Assembly: GCF_001279525.1 (NCBI RefSeq)
Contig: NZ_LGDY01000165.1
Span: 137,218 to 201,217, forward strand
DNA length: 64,000 bases
From: Nocardia sp. NRRL S-836
GTDB taxonomy: Bacteria > Actinomycetota > Actinomycetes > Mycobacteriales > Pseudonocardiaceae
Direction: 5' to 3'
A program made the translations under genes and the position numbers. The notes under the pieces are model-generated. The model searched no databases, was not told where the DNA came from, and saw only the letters and a list, made by a program, of their open reading frames with translations. Below are positions 18,380-26,530 of this stretch, piece after piece. Within the stretch, counting starts at the first letter, position 1. Each line of letters opens with the position of its first letter.

Positions 18380-19600
18380 ATGCCTGAGGCCGTGATCGTC
18401 TCCGCCGCCCGCTCCCCCATCGGCCGCGCGGGCAAGGGCTCGCTGAAGGACGTGCGGCCGGACGACCTGGCCGCGCAGATGGTGCGGGCGGCGCTGGACA
18501 AGGTGCCGCAGCTCGACCCCGCCCAGATCGACGACCTGATGCTCGGCTGCGGCCTGCCCGGCGGTGAGCAGGGCTTCAACATGGCGCGCGTGGTGGCCGT
18601 GCTGCTGGGCCAGGACACGCTGCCCGGCACGACCGTCACCCGGTACTGCGCCTCGTCGCTGCAGACCACGCGCATGGCCCTGCACGCCATCAAGGCCGGT
18701 GAGGGTGACGTGTTCATCTCCGCCGGTGTCGAGACGGTGTCGCGGTTCGCCAAGGGCAGCTCCGACTCGTGGCCGGACACGCACAACCCGCTGTTCGCCG
18801 ACGCCGAGGCGCGCACGGTCGCGACCGCCACCTCCGGCGCCTCGGAGTGGGTCGACCCGCGCAGCCTCGACGTGGTCCCGGACGTCTACATCCCGATGGG
18901 CCAGACCGCGGAGAACCTGGCGCTGCTCAAGGGCGTCTCGCGGCAGGAGATGGACGAGTTCGGCGTCCGCTCGCAGAACCTCGCCGAGAAGGCGATCGCC
19001 GACGGCTTCTGGGCCCGCGAGATCACCCCCGTGACGCTGCCCGACGGCACGGTCGTCTCCGCCGACGACGGCCCGCGCGCCGGCGTCACCTACGAGGCCG
19101 TGTCGCAGCTCAAGCCCGTCTTCCGTCCCGACGGCCGGATCAACGCCGGCAACTGCTGCCCGCTCAACGACGGCGCGGCCGCCCTCGTGGTCATGTCCGA
19201 CACCAAGGCCCGCGAGCTCGGCATCACGCCGCTGGCGCGGATCGTGTCCACCGGCGTCTCCGGCCTGTCGCCGGAGATCATGGGCCTCGGCCCGGTCGAG
19301 GCGTCGAAGCGCGCACTGGCGCTGGCCGGCCTGTCGATCTCCGACATCGACCTGGTGGAGATCAACGAGGCGTTCGCCGCGCAGGTGATCCCGTCGTACC
19401 GGGACCTCGGCATCGACCTCGACCGGCTGAACGTGAACGGCGGCGCCATCGCGGTCGGCCACCCGTTCGGCATGACCGGCGCGCGCATCACCACGACGCT
19501 GATCAACTCGCTCCAGTTCCACGACAAGCAGTTCGGCCTGGAGACGATGTGCGTCGGCGGCGGCCAGGGCATGGCGATGGTGCTGGAACGCCTCAGCTAG
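18380..19600 (+). CDS. Acetyl-CoA C-acyltransferase (thiolase), FadA-type
   Basis: Catalyses thiolytic cleavage of 3-ketoacyl-CoA in beta-oxidation, or the reverse condensation. Signatures: the nucleophilic cysteine in TVTRYCASSLQTTRMA (near residue 90), NEAFAAQVIP, NVNGGAIAVGHPFGMTGAR with the catalytic histidine, and the second cysteine in TMCVGGGQGMAMV. At 406 aa it is a full thiolase. ATG 18380 is preceded by GAGGAG at good spacing. It occupies the position of mycobacterial fadA3 (from memory), and no beta-oxidation partner gene is nearby. Confidence 0.93.
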   Translation: MPEAVIVSAARSPIGRAGKGSLKDVRPDDLAAQMVRAALDKVPQLDPAQIDDLMLGCGLPGGEQGFNMARVVAVLLGQDTLPGTTVTRYCASSLQTTRMALHAIKAGEGDVFISAGVETVSRFAKGSSDSWPDTHNPLFADAEARTVATATSGASEWVDPRSLDVVPDVYIPMGQTAENLALLKGVSRQEMDEFGVRSQNLAEKAIADGFWAREITPVTLPDGTVVSADDGPRAGVTYEAVSQLKPVFRPDGRINAGNCCPLNDGAAALVVMSDTKARELGITPLARIVSTGVSGLSPEIMGLGPVEASKRALALAGLSISDIDLVEINEAFAAQVIPSYRDLGIDLDRLNVNGGAIAVGHPFGMTGARITTTLINSLQFHDKQFGLETMCVGGGQGMAMVLERLS

Positions 19601-19635
19601 ACCTGATTCCCCTCAAGATCTGCAAATTGAAGTCT

Positions 19636-19672
19636 GCAAGTAGCTCCGTATCACCCGAACGGAGCTACTTGC
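19636..19672 (+). terminator. Hairpin terminator after the thiolase gene
   Basis: A perfect 14-bp stem GCAAGTAGCTCCGT / ACGGAGCTACTTGC with a nine-base loop lies 36 bases after the thiolase stop. Confidence 0.75.
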
Positions 19673-19769
19673 TCACCACCGTTCTGCCGATGAGATGAAT
19701 CATCGCGCTTTGGCGTCATCCGGCGAGGGGGAAGTCCGTCCCTGCTGACGACCGAGGAGGGGTCCGGAC

Positions 19770-19979
19770 ATGCCCTACGTGTGGTGGCAAAGCGAATACG
19801 ACCTGCAATGCCATGCTTTCTCCCTCGACCAGGCGAACGGCTCCCGCAGCTTTTACGAGGCCGTCTGCGAGCACTCCGTGCCCGATGAACGGGTGTCGCG
19901 CTCGCAGGTGGGTGCTCTCTGCACGGACTGCCTGATCAAGGTGGGCACCCAGCTGCCCGACGTGCGCTGGCGCGTTTAG
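19770..19979 (+). CDS. Small Cys-containing protein, possible zinc ribbon, 69 aa
   Basis: Unrecognised. An ATG at 19770 follows the GAGGAGGGG tract. The protein starts MPYVWWQSEYDLQCHAF and carries potential metal ligands: CxH (residues 14-16), CEH (33-35) and CTDC (51-54), spaced as in small zinc-binding proteins. No signal peptide or membrane helix is visible, so it is probably cytoplasmic. It stands alone after the thiolase terminator and faces the next gene convergently. Confidence 0.65.
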   Translation: MPYVWWQSEYDLQCHAFSLDQANGSRSFYEAVCEHSVPDERVSRSQVGALCTDCLIKVGTQLPDVRWRV

Positions 19980-20033
19980 CGTTTCAGCGCTCAGCGCTCA
20001 CGTGTGGTTTCACCACGACCCGATAAGCGTTGT

Positions 20034-20378
20034 TCACGCGTCGCCCTGGTAGTACCCATTCGCACGGTGGCGGTACAACGCCGTCCGGGCTTCTCCGGTG
20101 TTCAGCTTCTCCAGGCCGCAGGCCGCCCAGAACCCGAGGCGCTCGTCGTCCAGGTGGGCGACGAAGAGCGGCAACGCGCTGGGGTCGGCGGCCTCGCCGA
20201 TCAGTTCGAGGAGCCAGCCGGACAGGCGGCCCTCGCCGTCCTGCTCACGGTGGAACTCCTCGACCAGCTCGGCCAGGTGTTCGGCGGCATGCTGCTTCAC
20301 CATGGCGAAGCCGGCCTCGTTGTCCTGGCCGTTGTGGCGGCGCATCAGCCGCAGCGCTTCGTCGAACCTCTTGCTCAT
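20034..20378 (-). CDS. Small helical (HEAT-like) protein, 114 aa
   Basis: Hypothetical. It starts at ATG 20378 (MSKRFDEALRLMRRHNGQDNEAGF), upstream of which lies only the leader after yccA. The sequence is all-helical, with alternating helices such as FAMVKQHAAEHLAELVEEFH and ALPLFVAHLDDERLGFWAACGLEKLNT, resembling two to three HEAT-like repeats. The same frame stays open much further upstream, but that part is antisense shadow of the Bax-inhibitor gene. The role is unknown; similar short HEAT-like proteins are sometimes immunity proteins, but no toxin is visible here. Confidence 0.7.
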   Translation of the reverse strand: MSKRFDEALRLMRRHNGQDNEAGFAMVKQHAAEHLAELVEEFHREQDGEGRLSGWLLELIGEAADPSALPLFVAHLDDERLGFWAACGLEKLNTGEARTALYRHRANGYYQGDA

Positions 20379-20395
20379 CACGTCCCCCACGAACG

Positions 20396-20431
20396 CCGGA
20401 GGGCGCCCCGCCGCAGCGAAGCGCCCTCCGG
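20396..20431 (-). terminator. Hairpin after the YccA-like gene
   Basis: CCGGAGGGCGC pairs perfectly with GCGCCCTCCGG across a 14-base loop, between the YccA-like stop and the start of the HEAT-like gene. It is probably a terminator or attenuator. Confidence 0.6.
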
Positions 20432-20446
20432 GACAACCCCTGGACG

Positions 20447-21250
20447 TCAGTCCGAGTTGAAGTACGACAGCAGGCGCAGGATCTCGGTGTACAGCCACAC
20501 CAGGGTGACCGTGAGGCCGAACGCGATCTGCCACGCGTACTTGGCCGGCACGCCGGCCCGGATCGCCTGGTCGGCGGCGTCGAAGTCGATCAGGAAGCTG
20601 AACGCCGCGAGGCCGATGCAGACGAGGCTGAAGATGATCGCGAGCGTGCCACCGGAGCGGAGGCCGAGGCCGCCGGCGGTGAAGAAGCTCATGATCAGGT
20701 TGAACAGCATCAGGACGGCGACGCCGATGATCGCGCCGGTGATCCACTTCGTGAACTTCGGCGTGACGCGGATCGCGCCGGTCTTGTAGACCACGAGCAT
20801 GCCGGCGAACACGCCGATCGTGCCGATGATCGCCTGGCCGATGACCACGACGCCCTGGCCGGGGTTGCCGGTCCAGTTGTCGATCAGGCGGCCGATGATG
20901 CCGCTGAACGCGCCGAGGAACACGCCCTCGACGGCGGCGTAGGCGATGACCAGCGGCGGGCTCGGCACTCGCTTGAACGAGATGACGAGACCGAGCACCA
21001 GGCCGATGATCGCGGCCGGGAAGAGCAGGAACCACGCCTGCATGAGGTAGGTGACGACCGCCGTGACGGCGACCACGGCCAGCGTGATGCCGGTCTTGGT
21101 GACGACGTCGTCGATCGTCATCGGCCGCTCGCTGGTCAGCGGCGGCGGGGCCTGCTGGTAGCCGGCTTCGGGCTGTCCGAAGCCTGCGTAGCCTCCGTAC
21201 CCGCCGCCGGTCGGCAGGTTACGGAAAGCCGGGTTGCTGCTGGAGCGCAC
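20447..21250 (-). CDS. Bax inhibitor-1 / YccA-family membrane protein, 267 aa
   Basis: About seven hydrophobic helices follow a 45-residue Gly/Tyr/Gln/Pro-rich cytoplasmic tail that begins MRSSSNPAFRNLPTGGGYGGY. The family is an integral membrane group with proposed ion-leak or stress roles; the bacterial function is unsettled. GTG 21250 is preceded by AGGAGG five bases upstream. The mycobacterial homologue (Rv1072, from memory) has the same SSNP-F-R-L-P N-terminus and lies at the end of the same conserved block. The C-terminus ends RLLSYFNSD. Confidence 0.88.
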   Translation of the reverse strand: MRSSSNPAFRNLPTGGGYGGYAGFGQPEAGYQQAPPPLTSERPMTIDDVVTKTGITLAVVAVTAVVTYLMQAWFLLFPAAIIGLVLGLVISFKRVPSPPLVIAYAAVEGVFLGAFSGIIGRLIDNWTGNPGQGVVVIGQAIIGTIGVFAGMLVVYKTGAIRVTPKFTKWITGAIIGVAVLMLFNLIMSFFTAGGLGLRSGGTLAIIFSLVCIGLAAFSFLIDFDAADQAIRAGVPAKYAWQIAFGLTVTLVWLYTEILRLLSYFNSD

Positions 21251-21579
21251 CTGGTCCTCCTGGGGCGTTGCTTTACGCCGTCACGGGTACAACGAGCACG
21301 CTGGGTGCCAGGTTCCCCGTCGGTAAAGCCGACTTTACCCGCCCAAGCGATCACCCGTGCGCTAATAGTGCGCTAACTCCTGCGATGACTCCGTAGCGTG
21401 ATCTGGTCACGGCGTGTCGCCGCGTATCCGGGCCGTGTCCCGTAACCGGGGTCACATAACAATCACGTTCACACGCTGCGTAGCACCACACTTCCCCCTC
21501 GTGGCGGCTTGTCCCCGGGGTGGGCTACCGACAAGCTCGCACGCGGGATTACACAGGTCAGAGGGGACCAAGATCTAAA
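21251..21579. promoter_or_regulatory. Divergent promoter region with short inverted repeat
   Basis: 329 bases without a gene separate the YccA-like gene from the surface-protein gene. The one notable element is a perfect inverted repeat GGTAAAG-CCGA-CTTTACC at 21322-21339, about 75 bases upstream of the YccA-like start, a plausible operator. The rest contains scattered AT-richer segments (for example around 21455-21475) that could be promoters, but I cannot assign them. Confidence 0.4.
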
Positions 21580-22968
21580 ATGGGCTGGAAACGTCTTGCC
21601 GCCGCGGCAGCGGTCTCGGGGTTCGTGCTCCTGACCGTCCCCGCGACGGCGACAGCGGTCGGCGTCAAGGGCATCGGCCACAACGCGACACAGGTCCAGC
21701 CCAACGCCACACCGGGCTCGGAGTGGCACGGGTCGTACGTGTGGCAGGACAAGCACGTCTGGTGCGTGCAGTACGCGCTGCCCGCGCCGGACAGCGCGGT
21801 CGGCTACCAGCCCGGCGACGAGCTGCTGACCAAGGCGGGCAAGAAGCTCGCGCCCGACGTCGCCGCCAACATCTCCTACCTGCTGCTGCGCTACTCGACG
21901 ACGAAGTCGCCGGACGAGGCCGCCGCGCTCGCGCACCTGCTGCACAGCTGGACCGCGGTGCCCGACGGCCAGGTGCGGTTCGACACGACCGATCCGCGGT
22001 ACCTCGCCTACAACGCCGAGTGGTACGCCGCGCGGCTGCCGCAGTCCGTCATGGACGCCGTGGCGCGCATGAGGGCCGACGCCGAGGCCAACCGCGGGCC
22101 GTGGAAGCTGACCGCGACCGCGCCGAAGGAGCCGCTCGTCATCGGCACCGAGTCGGCGTGGACGGTCGCGCTGCTCAAGCAGAACGGCAAGGGCGTCCCC
22201 AACGCGCCGATCGACTTCACGCTGACCGACGCGACGCTGGCCGACGGCAGCGTGAAGGGCAAGGTCACCACCGACGCCGGCGGCAGCCCGGTCGCGATCA
22301 AGATCGTGCCCACCGGCCCGAAGCCGGCCATCGCGGTCACCGCCGACTCGCCCGCCGACAAGCCGGTCGTGCACCAGCCGATCCAGACCGAGAACATGCA
22401 GCGCATCGTCACCACCGGCGGCGAGAAGAAGCTCAACGCGGCCGCGAACGGCCAGGCCAAGACCGCGCCCGGCGGCGTGAAGATCACGAAGATCGACTCG
22501 GAGACCAAGAAGTCGATCGCGGGCGTCGCGCTGCGCGTCACGGCCAAGGACCAGACGAGCCCCGCGGTCAAGCAGGACGACAGCCCGCTGGTCGGCACGG
22601 ACGGCAAGCCGCTGGTGCTGCAGACCGGCGCCGACGGCACGGTCGAGGTGCCGGACCTGCGCACGCCGCAGGAGATCTGCCTGGTCGAGGTGGCCGCCCC
22701 GAAGGGCTACGAGGAGTTCTTCGACCCGAAGGCGCCGCCGGCCGCGTGCGGTTCGGTCGGGCCCGGCTCGACGCTCGCGCTCGAGCTCGTGAACAAGCCG
22801 AACACGCCGGTCGTGCCGAGCACGATCCCGGCCGGTACCGAGGGCAGCACGCCGATCGCGACCGCGTCGTTCGAGACGCAGCTGCGGCCGGGGCTGATGC
22901 TCGCGGTGGGTGGCCTGGTGCTGTTCGGTGCGGCGCTGGCAGGCTTGCTGGTGTGGCGCAGGCAGTGA
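21580..22968 (+). CDS. Surface protein with thioester-like and SpaA/Cna-B-like domains, 462 aa
   Basis: The predicted product has a signal peptide (KRLAAAAAVSGFVLLTVPATATA), then an N-terminal region with VWCVQYALPAPDSAVGY and an all-helical segment (NISYLLLRYSTT... AALAHLLHSWTA) reminiscent of actinobacterial thioester-domain proteins. Ig-like beta segments follow, then a SpaA/Cna-B-like unit (GGVKITKIDSETKKSIAGVALRV ... GYEEFFDP). The C-terminus has a membrane helix and WRRQ, like a wall-sorting signal, but with no canonical LPxTG; IPAGT lies 47 residues from the end. ATG 21580 has GAGGGG upstream. The stop overlaps the sortase start, so the sortase probably acts on this protein. Confidence 0.8.
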   Translation: MGWKRLAAAAAVSGFVLLTVPATATAVGVKGIGHNATQVQPNATPGSEWHGSYVWQDKHVWCVQYALPAPDSAVGYQPGDELLTKAGKKLAPDVAANISYLLLRYSTTKSPDEAAALAHLLHSWTAVPDGQVRFDTTDPRYLAYNAEWYAARLPQSVMDAVARMRADAEANRGPWKLTATAPKEPLVIGTESAWTVALLKQNGKGVPNAPIDFTLTDATLADGSVKGKVTTDAGGSPVAIKIVPTGPKPAIAVTADSPADKPVVHQPIQTENMQRIVTTGGEKKLNAAANGQAKTAPGGVKITKIDSETKKSIAGVALRVTAKDQTSPAVKQDDSPLVGTDGKPLVLQTGADGTVEVPDLRTPQEICLVEVAAPKGYEEFFDPKAPPAACGSVGPGSTLALELVNKPNTPVVPSTIPAGTEGSTPIATASFETQLRPGLMLAVGGLVLFGAALAGLLVWRRQ

Positions 22969-23660
22969 GTTCCAGGGCTTTCCTGACCGGCGTGCTGGTG
23001 GCGGGAGCCGTCGTCACCAGCGTGCTGGTCACCACGTCCGAGACCGGCGTCCTCGCGGGACGCCCGGTCGCGGACGAGATCCCCGTGGTCGGGCCGGGGC
23101 CGGTCGCCGACAGCCTGAGCACGGGCCGCGGCGCCGACCTCACCGGGCTGATCGGCGGCGCGAACACGGACAACGCCAAGCCCGTCGAGGCCGCGCCGCA
23201 GCAGCAGCCCGCGCCACCGAAGGCGGGACCCGGTTCGGTGCGGCTGCCCTCCGGCGGGTCGGCCACGCTCGTGCGGCGCGAGGTGAAGGACGGCGTGCTG
23301 CCGGTGCCCGACGGCATCGGCGAGGCGACCTGGTGGGGCACCGAGCTGGGCGGGGCCGAGGGCGCCACGGTGCTGGCCGGGCACGTCGACTGGAAGGGCG
23401 CCAAGGGCCCCTTCGCCGAGCTGTGGCAGGCGCAGAACGGCCGTGAGGTCGTCATCGCCGACAGCGCGGGCAAGGAGTACCGGTTCCGGATCAGGCAGAT
23501 CGAGACGGTCCGCAAGGAGGAGCTGCCCGCCCGTGCGGTCGAGTTCTTCGGCCCGCGTGGTCCGCACCGGCTCGTGCTGGTCACGTGCGGTGGTACCTGG
23601 ATCGGTGGACAGCAGGGGTACGAGGCGAACCGCGTGGTGATCGCCGAGCCCGTTGCGTGA
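22965..23660 (+). CDS. Class F-like sortase, 231 aa
   Basis: A membrane-anchored transpeptidase. The N-terminal helix is FLTGVLVAGAVVTSVLVTTSE, then a Pro-rich linker, then the sortase barrel with the catalytic histidine in GATVLAGHVDW, cysteine in RLVLVTCGGTW, and the likely arginine in GYEANRVVIAEP. The LVTCGG motif and small size point to actinobacterial class F. GTG 22965 overlaps the previous stop (GTGA), so the surface protein and sortase are translationally coupled. Substrate specificity cannot be read from the sequence. Confidence 0.9.
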   Translation: MSSRAFLTGVLVAGAVVTSVLVTTSETGVLAGRPVADEIPVVGPGPVADSLSTGRGADLTGLIGGANTDNAKPVEAAPQQQPAPPKAGPGSVRLPSGGSATLVRREVKDGVLPVPDGIGEATWWGTELGGAEGATVLAGHVDWKGAKGPFAELWQAQNGREVVIADSAGKEYRFRIRQIETVRKEELPARAVEFFGPRGPHRLVLVTCGGTWIGGQQGYEANRVVIAEPVA

Positions 23661-23712
23661 CCAATCGGCTCCGCCGCGCAACCCGTTCGGGTGACCAGTC
23701 GTCTCCTAAGGT

Positions 23713-24882
23713 GTGAAGCGGTGGGGATGGTTGACCACGGGCGTGGCTCTGGCACTGGCACTCGTGCTGGTGATGACCCTCGGTCCGCACAAGGACGAGG
23801 GCCAGCCGGAGGCCGGGCCGTTGCCGATGGCACCCCGCCTGCCGGCGCCGAAGGACACCGGGCCGGCGCCGCGCGTGCCCGGCCCGACGCCGGAGCAGCT
23901 GCAGAAGCAGCCGTGGATGCACAAGCTGGCGACCGGTGAGAAGCCGCCGCAGTTCGTGCTGTTCTCCTTCGACGGCGCCGTGTCCAAGCAGCACTGGGAC
24001 AAGGTCCTCCCGGTGGCCAGGCAGACGGGTGCGCACGTCACCGGCCTGCTGTCGGGCGTGTACATGCTCGCCGACCAGGACAAGATGCGGTACCAGCCGC
24101 CCGCGGGCCTCAAGCGCGGTGTGTCGGACATCGACTTCGGTGGCAGCAAGCAGGACATCGAGGCGCGGATCGGCTACCTCAACCAGGTCATCGCCGACGG
24201 CCACGAGATCGGCACGCACTACAACGGCCACTTCTGCTCCGGCGGCACCCAGCCGTCGGTGGACAAGTGGGACAACAACGCCTGGAACGCGGAGCTCGAC
24301 CAGTTCCGCCAGATCGTCGACGGGGCCCGTGCCGCCGGGTTCAGGCTGGCCGCCGACGCCGTCCGGGGTGGACGGACGCCGTGCCTGGAGGGCAACTGGG
24401 ACCAGGCGTTCCCGGCGATGGCGGCGCACGGGCTGGTCTACGACACCAGCCAGGTGGCGCTCGGCGTGCAGTGGCCGTCCGTCCAAAGGGGACTGTACGA
24501 GTTCCCCATGCCCGAGGTGCGCGTGCCCGCGCTGGGCAGGCAGGTCGTCATGATGGACTTCAACCTCTGGTACGCGCTCAACGGCGCGAAGGAGGAACCG
24601 GCGCGCGCGCCGGAGTTCAGCCAGATCGTCGTCGACACGTACCGGTCGGTGTACCGGGCGGCGTTGAACGGCAACCGGGCCCCGCTCGTGATCGGCAACC
24701 ACTTCAACGAGTGGAACGGGTCGGCGTTCTCCACGGCGATGGAGCAGTTCCTCGGCGAGGTGTGCGGCAAGCCGGAGACGGTGTGCGCCACCTACACCGA
24801 GGTGATCCAGTGGATGCAGCTGCAGGACCCCGCGGTCCTCGACCAGCTCCGCAAGATGCCCGCCGCCCGCAACTGGACCTGA
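23713..24882 (+). CDS. Secreted polysaccharide deacetylase-like (NodB-fold) protein, 389 aa
   Basis: The N-terminal signal or anchor (WGWLTTGVALALALVLVMTLG) is followed by a Pro-rich linker and a carbohydrate-esterase-like domain. Motif 1 appears as FVLFSFDGA instead of TFDDG, and motif 2 as HEIGTHYNGHFC, giving Asp and His metal ligands. Further blocks are FRLAADAVRGGRTPCLEGNW and VIGNHFNEWNG. The altered motif 1 (one acidic residue missing) makes catalytic activity uncertain. GTG 23713 is preceded by AAGG. It lies 52 bases after the sortase gene and probably belongs to the same cell-envelope unit. Confidence 0.78.
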   Translation: MKRWGWLTTGVALALALVLVMTLGPHKDEGQPEAGPLPMAPRLPAPKDTGPAPRVPGPTPEQLQKQPWMHKLATGEKPPQFVLFSFDGAVSKQHWDKVLPVARQTGAHVTGLLSGVYMLADQDKMRYQPPAGLKRGVSDIDFGGSKQDIEARIGYLNQVIADGHEIGTHYNGHFCSGGTQPSVDKWDNNAWNAELDQFRQIVDGARAAGFRLAADAVRGGRTPCLEGNWDQAFPAMAAHGLVYDTSQVALGVQWPSVQRGLYEFPMPEVRVPALGRQVVMMDFNLWYALNGAKEEPARAPEFSQIVVDTYRSVYRAALNGNRAPLVIGNHFNEWNGSAFSTAMEQFLGEVCGKPETVCATYTEVIQWMQLQDPAVLDQLRKMPAARNWT

Positions 24883-24902
24883 TCCTCTTCCGTGTTCGCC
24901 GA

Positions 24903-24957
24903 CCGCACGCGGGGAGCTTCCGCACGCTCCTGGCGTGCGGAAGGTCCCCGCGTGCGG
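24903..24957. terminator. Large hairpin (ACGCGGGG...CCCCGCGT family) between convergent genes
   Basis: Arms of 25 bases with one mismatch (24903-24927 and 24933-24957) contain CCGCACGCGGGG and GCTTCCGCACGC. It lies between the convergent deacetylase-like and sugar dehydrogenase genes, a bidirectional terminator position. A relative of the same sequence occurs at 55596-55643. Confidence 0.7.
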
Positions 24958-24991
24958 CAGCGGGAGCACACGGACGGGTGAGGGTGAGAGG

Positions 24992-26029
24992 TCAGGCGTC
25001 GGTGGAGATGATGCGGTCGTCGGTGGAGCCGGGCTGGCCGTTGGCGTCCTGGTTGGACGTGCCGAGCCACAACGTGCCGTCCGGCGCGGGAGCGATCGAG
25101 CGCACCCGGCCGTAGGTGCCGCCGAACAACGCCTGCGGGGTGCCGAGCGTGGTGCCGTTGACCGGGATCTTCCAGACCCGGCGGCCGGTCACCGCGCCGA
25201 CGTACAGCGCGTTCCTGTGGTAGGCGATGCCGGTCGGGCCCGCCTGGCTGTTGGGCCACGTGACGACGGGGTTCGTCATGCCCGCGGTGTTGCAGTTGCC
25301 CTCGCACGTCGGCCAGCCGTAGTTCTTTCCGGCCTCGATGCGGTTGACCTCGTCGGTGCGGTTGTTGCCGAACTCGGTGGCGTACGCGGTGGTGCCGACG
25401 AAGGTGATGCCCTGGACGTTGCGGTGGCCGATCGAGTAGACGACGCTGTCCGCGCGCGGGTTGCCGGTGGCCGGCCTGCCCGCGGTGTCGAAGCGGAGGA
25501 CCTTGCCGCCCAGCGAGTTCCAGTTCTGCGCGTTGCCCGTGTTCTGGGCGTCGCCGGTGGTCGCCCACAGGAAGCCGTCCGGGCCGAGCTCCAGACCGCC
25601 GCCGTTGTGGTAGCGGTTCTTCGGGATGCCGGTGACGATCGGCTGCGGCGTGCCGCCCAGCACGAGCTTGGCGACCCGGTTGTCGGTCGCCGTCGAGTAG
25701 TAGATGAAGACCGAGTTGTCGGTCGAGAAGGTCTTCGACACGGCGAGGCCGAGCAGGCCGCCCTCACCACCGGTCAGCTGGGCCTCCTCCACCGTGTCCA
25801 GCACGGTCACGGTCGTGCCCGAGAGCTTCTTGATCTTGCGGGTGTCCCGTTCGGTGAAGATGCCGCTGCCGTCGGGCAGGAACTCGATGTCCCACGGGAT
25901 GTCCAGCCCCGAGGCGAGTGTCCGTTCGGCCTGCGCGGAGGGGGCGTCCTGCGCGGCGGCCGGGATCACGCAGAGGGAAGCGGCGACGGCCGTGCAGGCT
26001 GCCGCTGCCGCGATACGACGAGCACGCAT
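24992..26029 (-). CDS. Secreted PQQ-type sugar dehydrogenase (soluble GDH / aldose dehydrogenase family), 345 aa
   Basis: A predicted extracellular six-bladed beta-propeller that oxidises sugars using PQQ. The signal peptide ends near AAAQDAPSA. The hallmark blocks of the family are present: GLDIPWDIEFLPDG, EGGLLGLAVS, NRYHNGGGLELGPDG, and YSIGHRNVQGI, whose His/Arg region contacts PQQ. ATG 26029 has GGAG upstream; the frame upstream of it is non-coding. It is divergent from pqqA with a 297-base shared promoter region, so enzyme and cofactor supply are probably coregulated. The electron acceptor and exact sugar are unknown. Confidence 0.88.
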   Translation of the reverse strand: MRARRIAAAAACTAVAASLCVIPAAAQDAPSAQAERTLASGLDIPWDIEFLPDGSGIFTERDTRKIKKLSGTTVTVLDTVEEAQLTGGEGGLLGLAVSKTFSTDNSVFIYYSTATDNRVAKLVLGGTPQPIVTGIPKNRYHNGGGLELGPDGFLWATTGDAQNTGNAQNWNSLGGKVLRFDTAGRPATGNPRADSVVYSIGHRNVQGITFVGTTAYATEFGNNRTDEVNRIEAGKNYGWPTCEGNCNTAGMTNPVVTWPNSQAGPTGIAYHRNALYVGAVTGRRVWKIPVNGTTLGTPQALFGGTYGRVRSIAPAPDGTLWLGTSNQDANGQPGSTDDRIISTDA

Positions 26030-26326
26030 GTGTGCTCTCCTTCGGTCCGCTCGTGGATTCGGTCTGCGGCGGCGGCGTTGCAGGGCGTGTTTACCCAATC
26101 ACAGCCCGCACAAACACACAACGATCATCGGATGTTTCGATACTTCACGGTCTCCCGGGAGTTTCGAAGCGGTGTTCAACAGGGGTTCAGTCCGATGACT
26201 TCAGGTAACTTTGTGTACCGTCTAGCGCGATCCACGCGGGAAGTCCTACGGTGAAGCTCGCCGCCGCGCCCCACGGAAAGCCGTGCGCGCCCGTCCAGGG
26301 CACGCCGAAGACCCGAGGAGTTGCGC
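26030..26326. promoter_or_regulatory. Divergent promoter region of sugar dehydrogenase and pqq operon
   Basis: 297 bases, less GC-rich than the flanks. CTCCCGGGAG (26152-26161) is a perfect palindrome flanked by TTCGATAC and TTTCGAAGC. GGTAACTTTGTGTACC near 26204 is a partial inverted repeat about 110 bases before pqqA. Either could bind the PucR-type regulator encoded after pqqB; this is inference. Confidence 0.4.
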
Positions 26327-26449
26327 ATGAACGTTGCCGCTACCGCTACCGAGCAGAAGCTTCCCGAGGTCAAGCGCGAGTGGGTGAAGCCCGACTTCCG
26401 CGACTTCGAGACGCCGATGGAGGTCACCGCCTACGCAGCTCGCAGCTGA
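26327..26449 (+). CDS. pqqA: PqqA, precursor peptide of PQQ, 40 aa
   Basis: The ribosomal peptide whose Glu and Tyr side chains are joined to make PQQ. The C-terminus contains E32-V-T-A-Y36, the required E-x-x-x-Y, preceded by the typical Trp/Pro region (EWVKPDFRDFETPM). GAGGAG lies six bases before the ATG. At 40 residues it is longer than many proteobacterial PqqA peptides, with about 15 extra N-terminal residues. First gene of pqqA-C-D-E-B; it is followed by an intercistronic hairpin that may allow the peptide to be made in excess. Confidence 0.93.
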   Translation: MNVAATATEQKLPEVKREWVKPDFRDFETPMEVTAYAARS

Positions 26450-26463
26450 CGTCGGGCACCGCG

Positions 26464-26493
26464 CCGGGACCCCGCTGCCACCGGGGGTCCCGG
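26464..26493 (+). terminator. Intercistronic hairpin after pqqA
   Basis: CCGGGACCCC pairs perfectly with GGGGTCCCGG across a ten-base loop, 15 bases after the pqqA stop and before pqqC. No U-tract follows, so a partial terminator or an mRNA 3'-end stabiliser is more likely than complete termination. Confidence 0.6.
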
Positions 26494-26530
26494 TCTCGCG
26501 CGTCCCCTGCCTTCCGAGGAGTCTGTGCTG

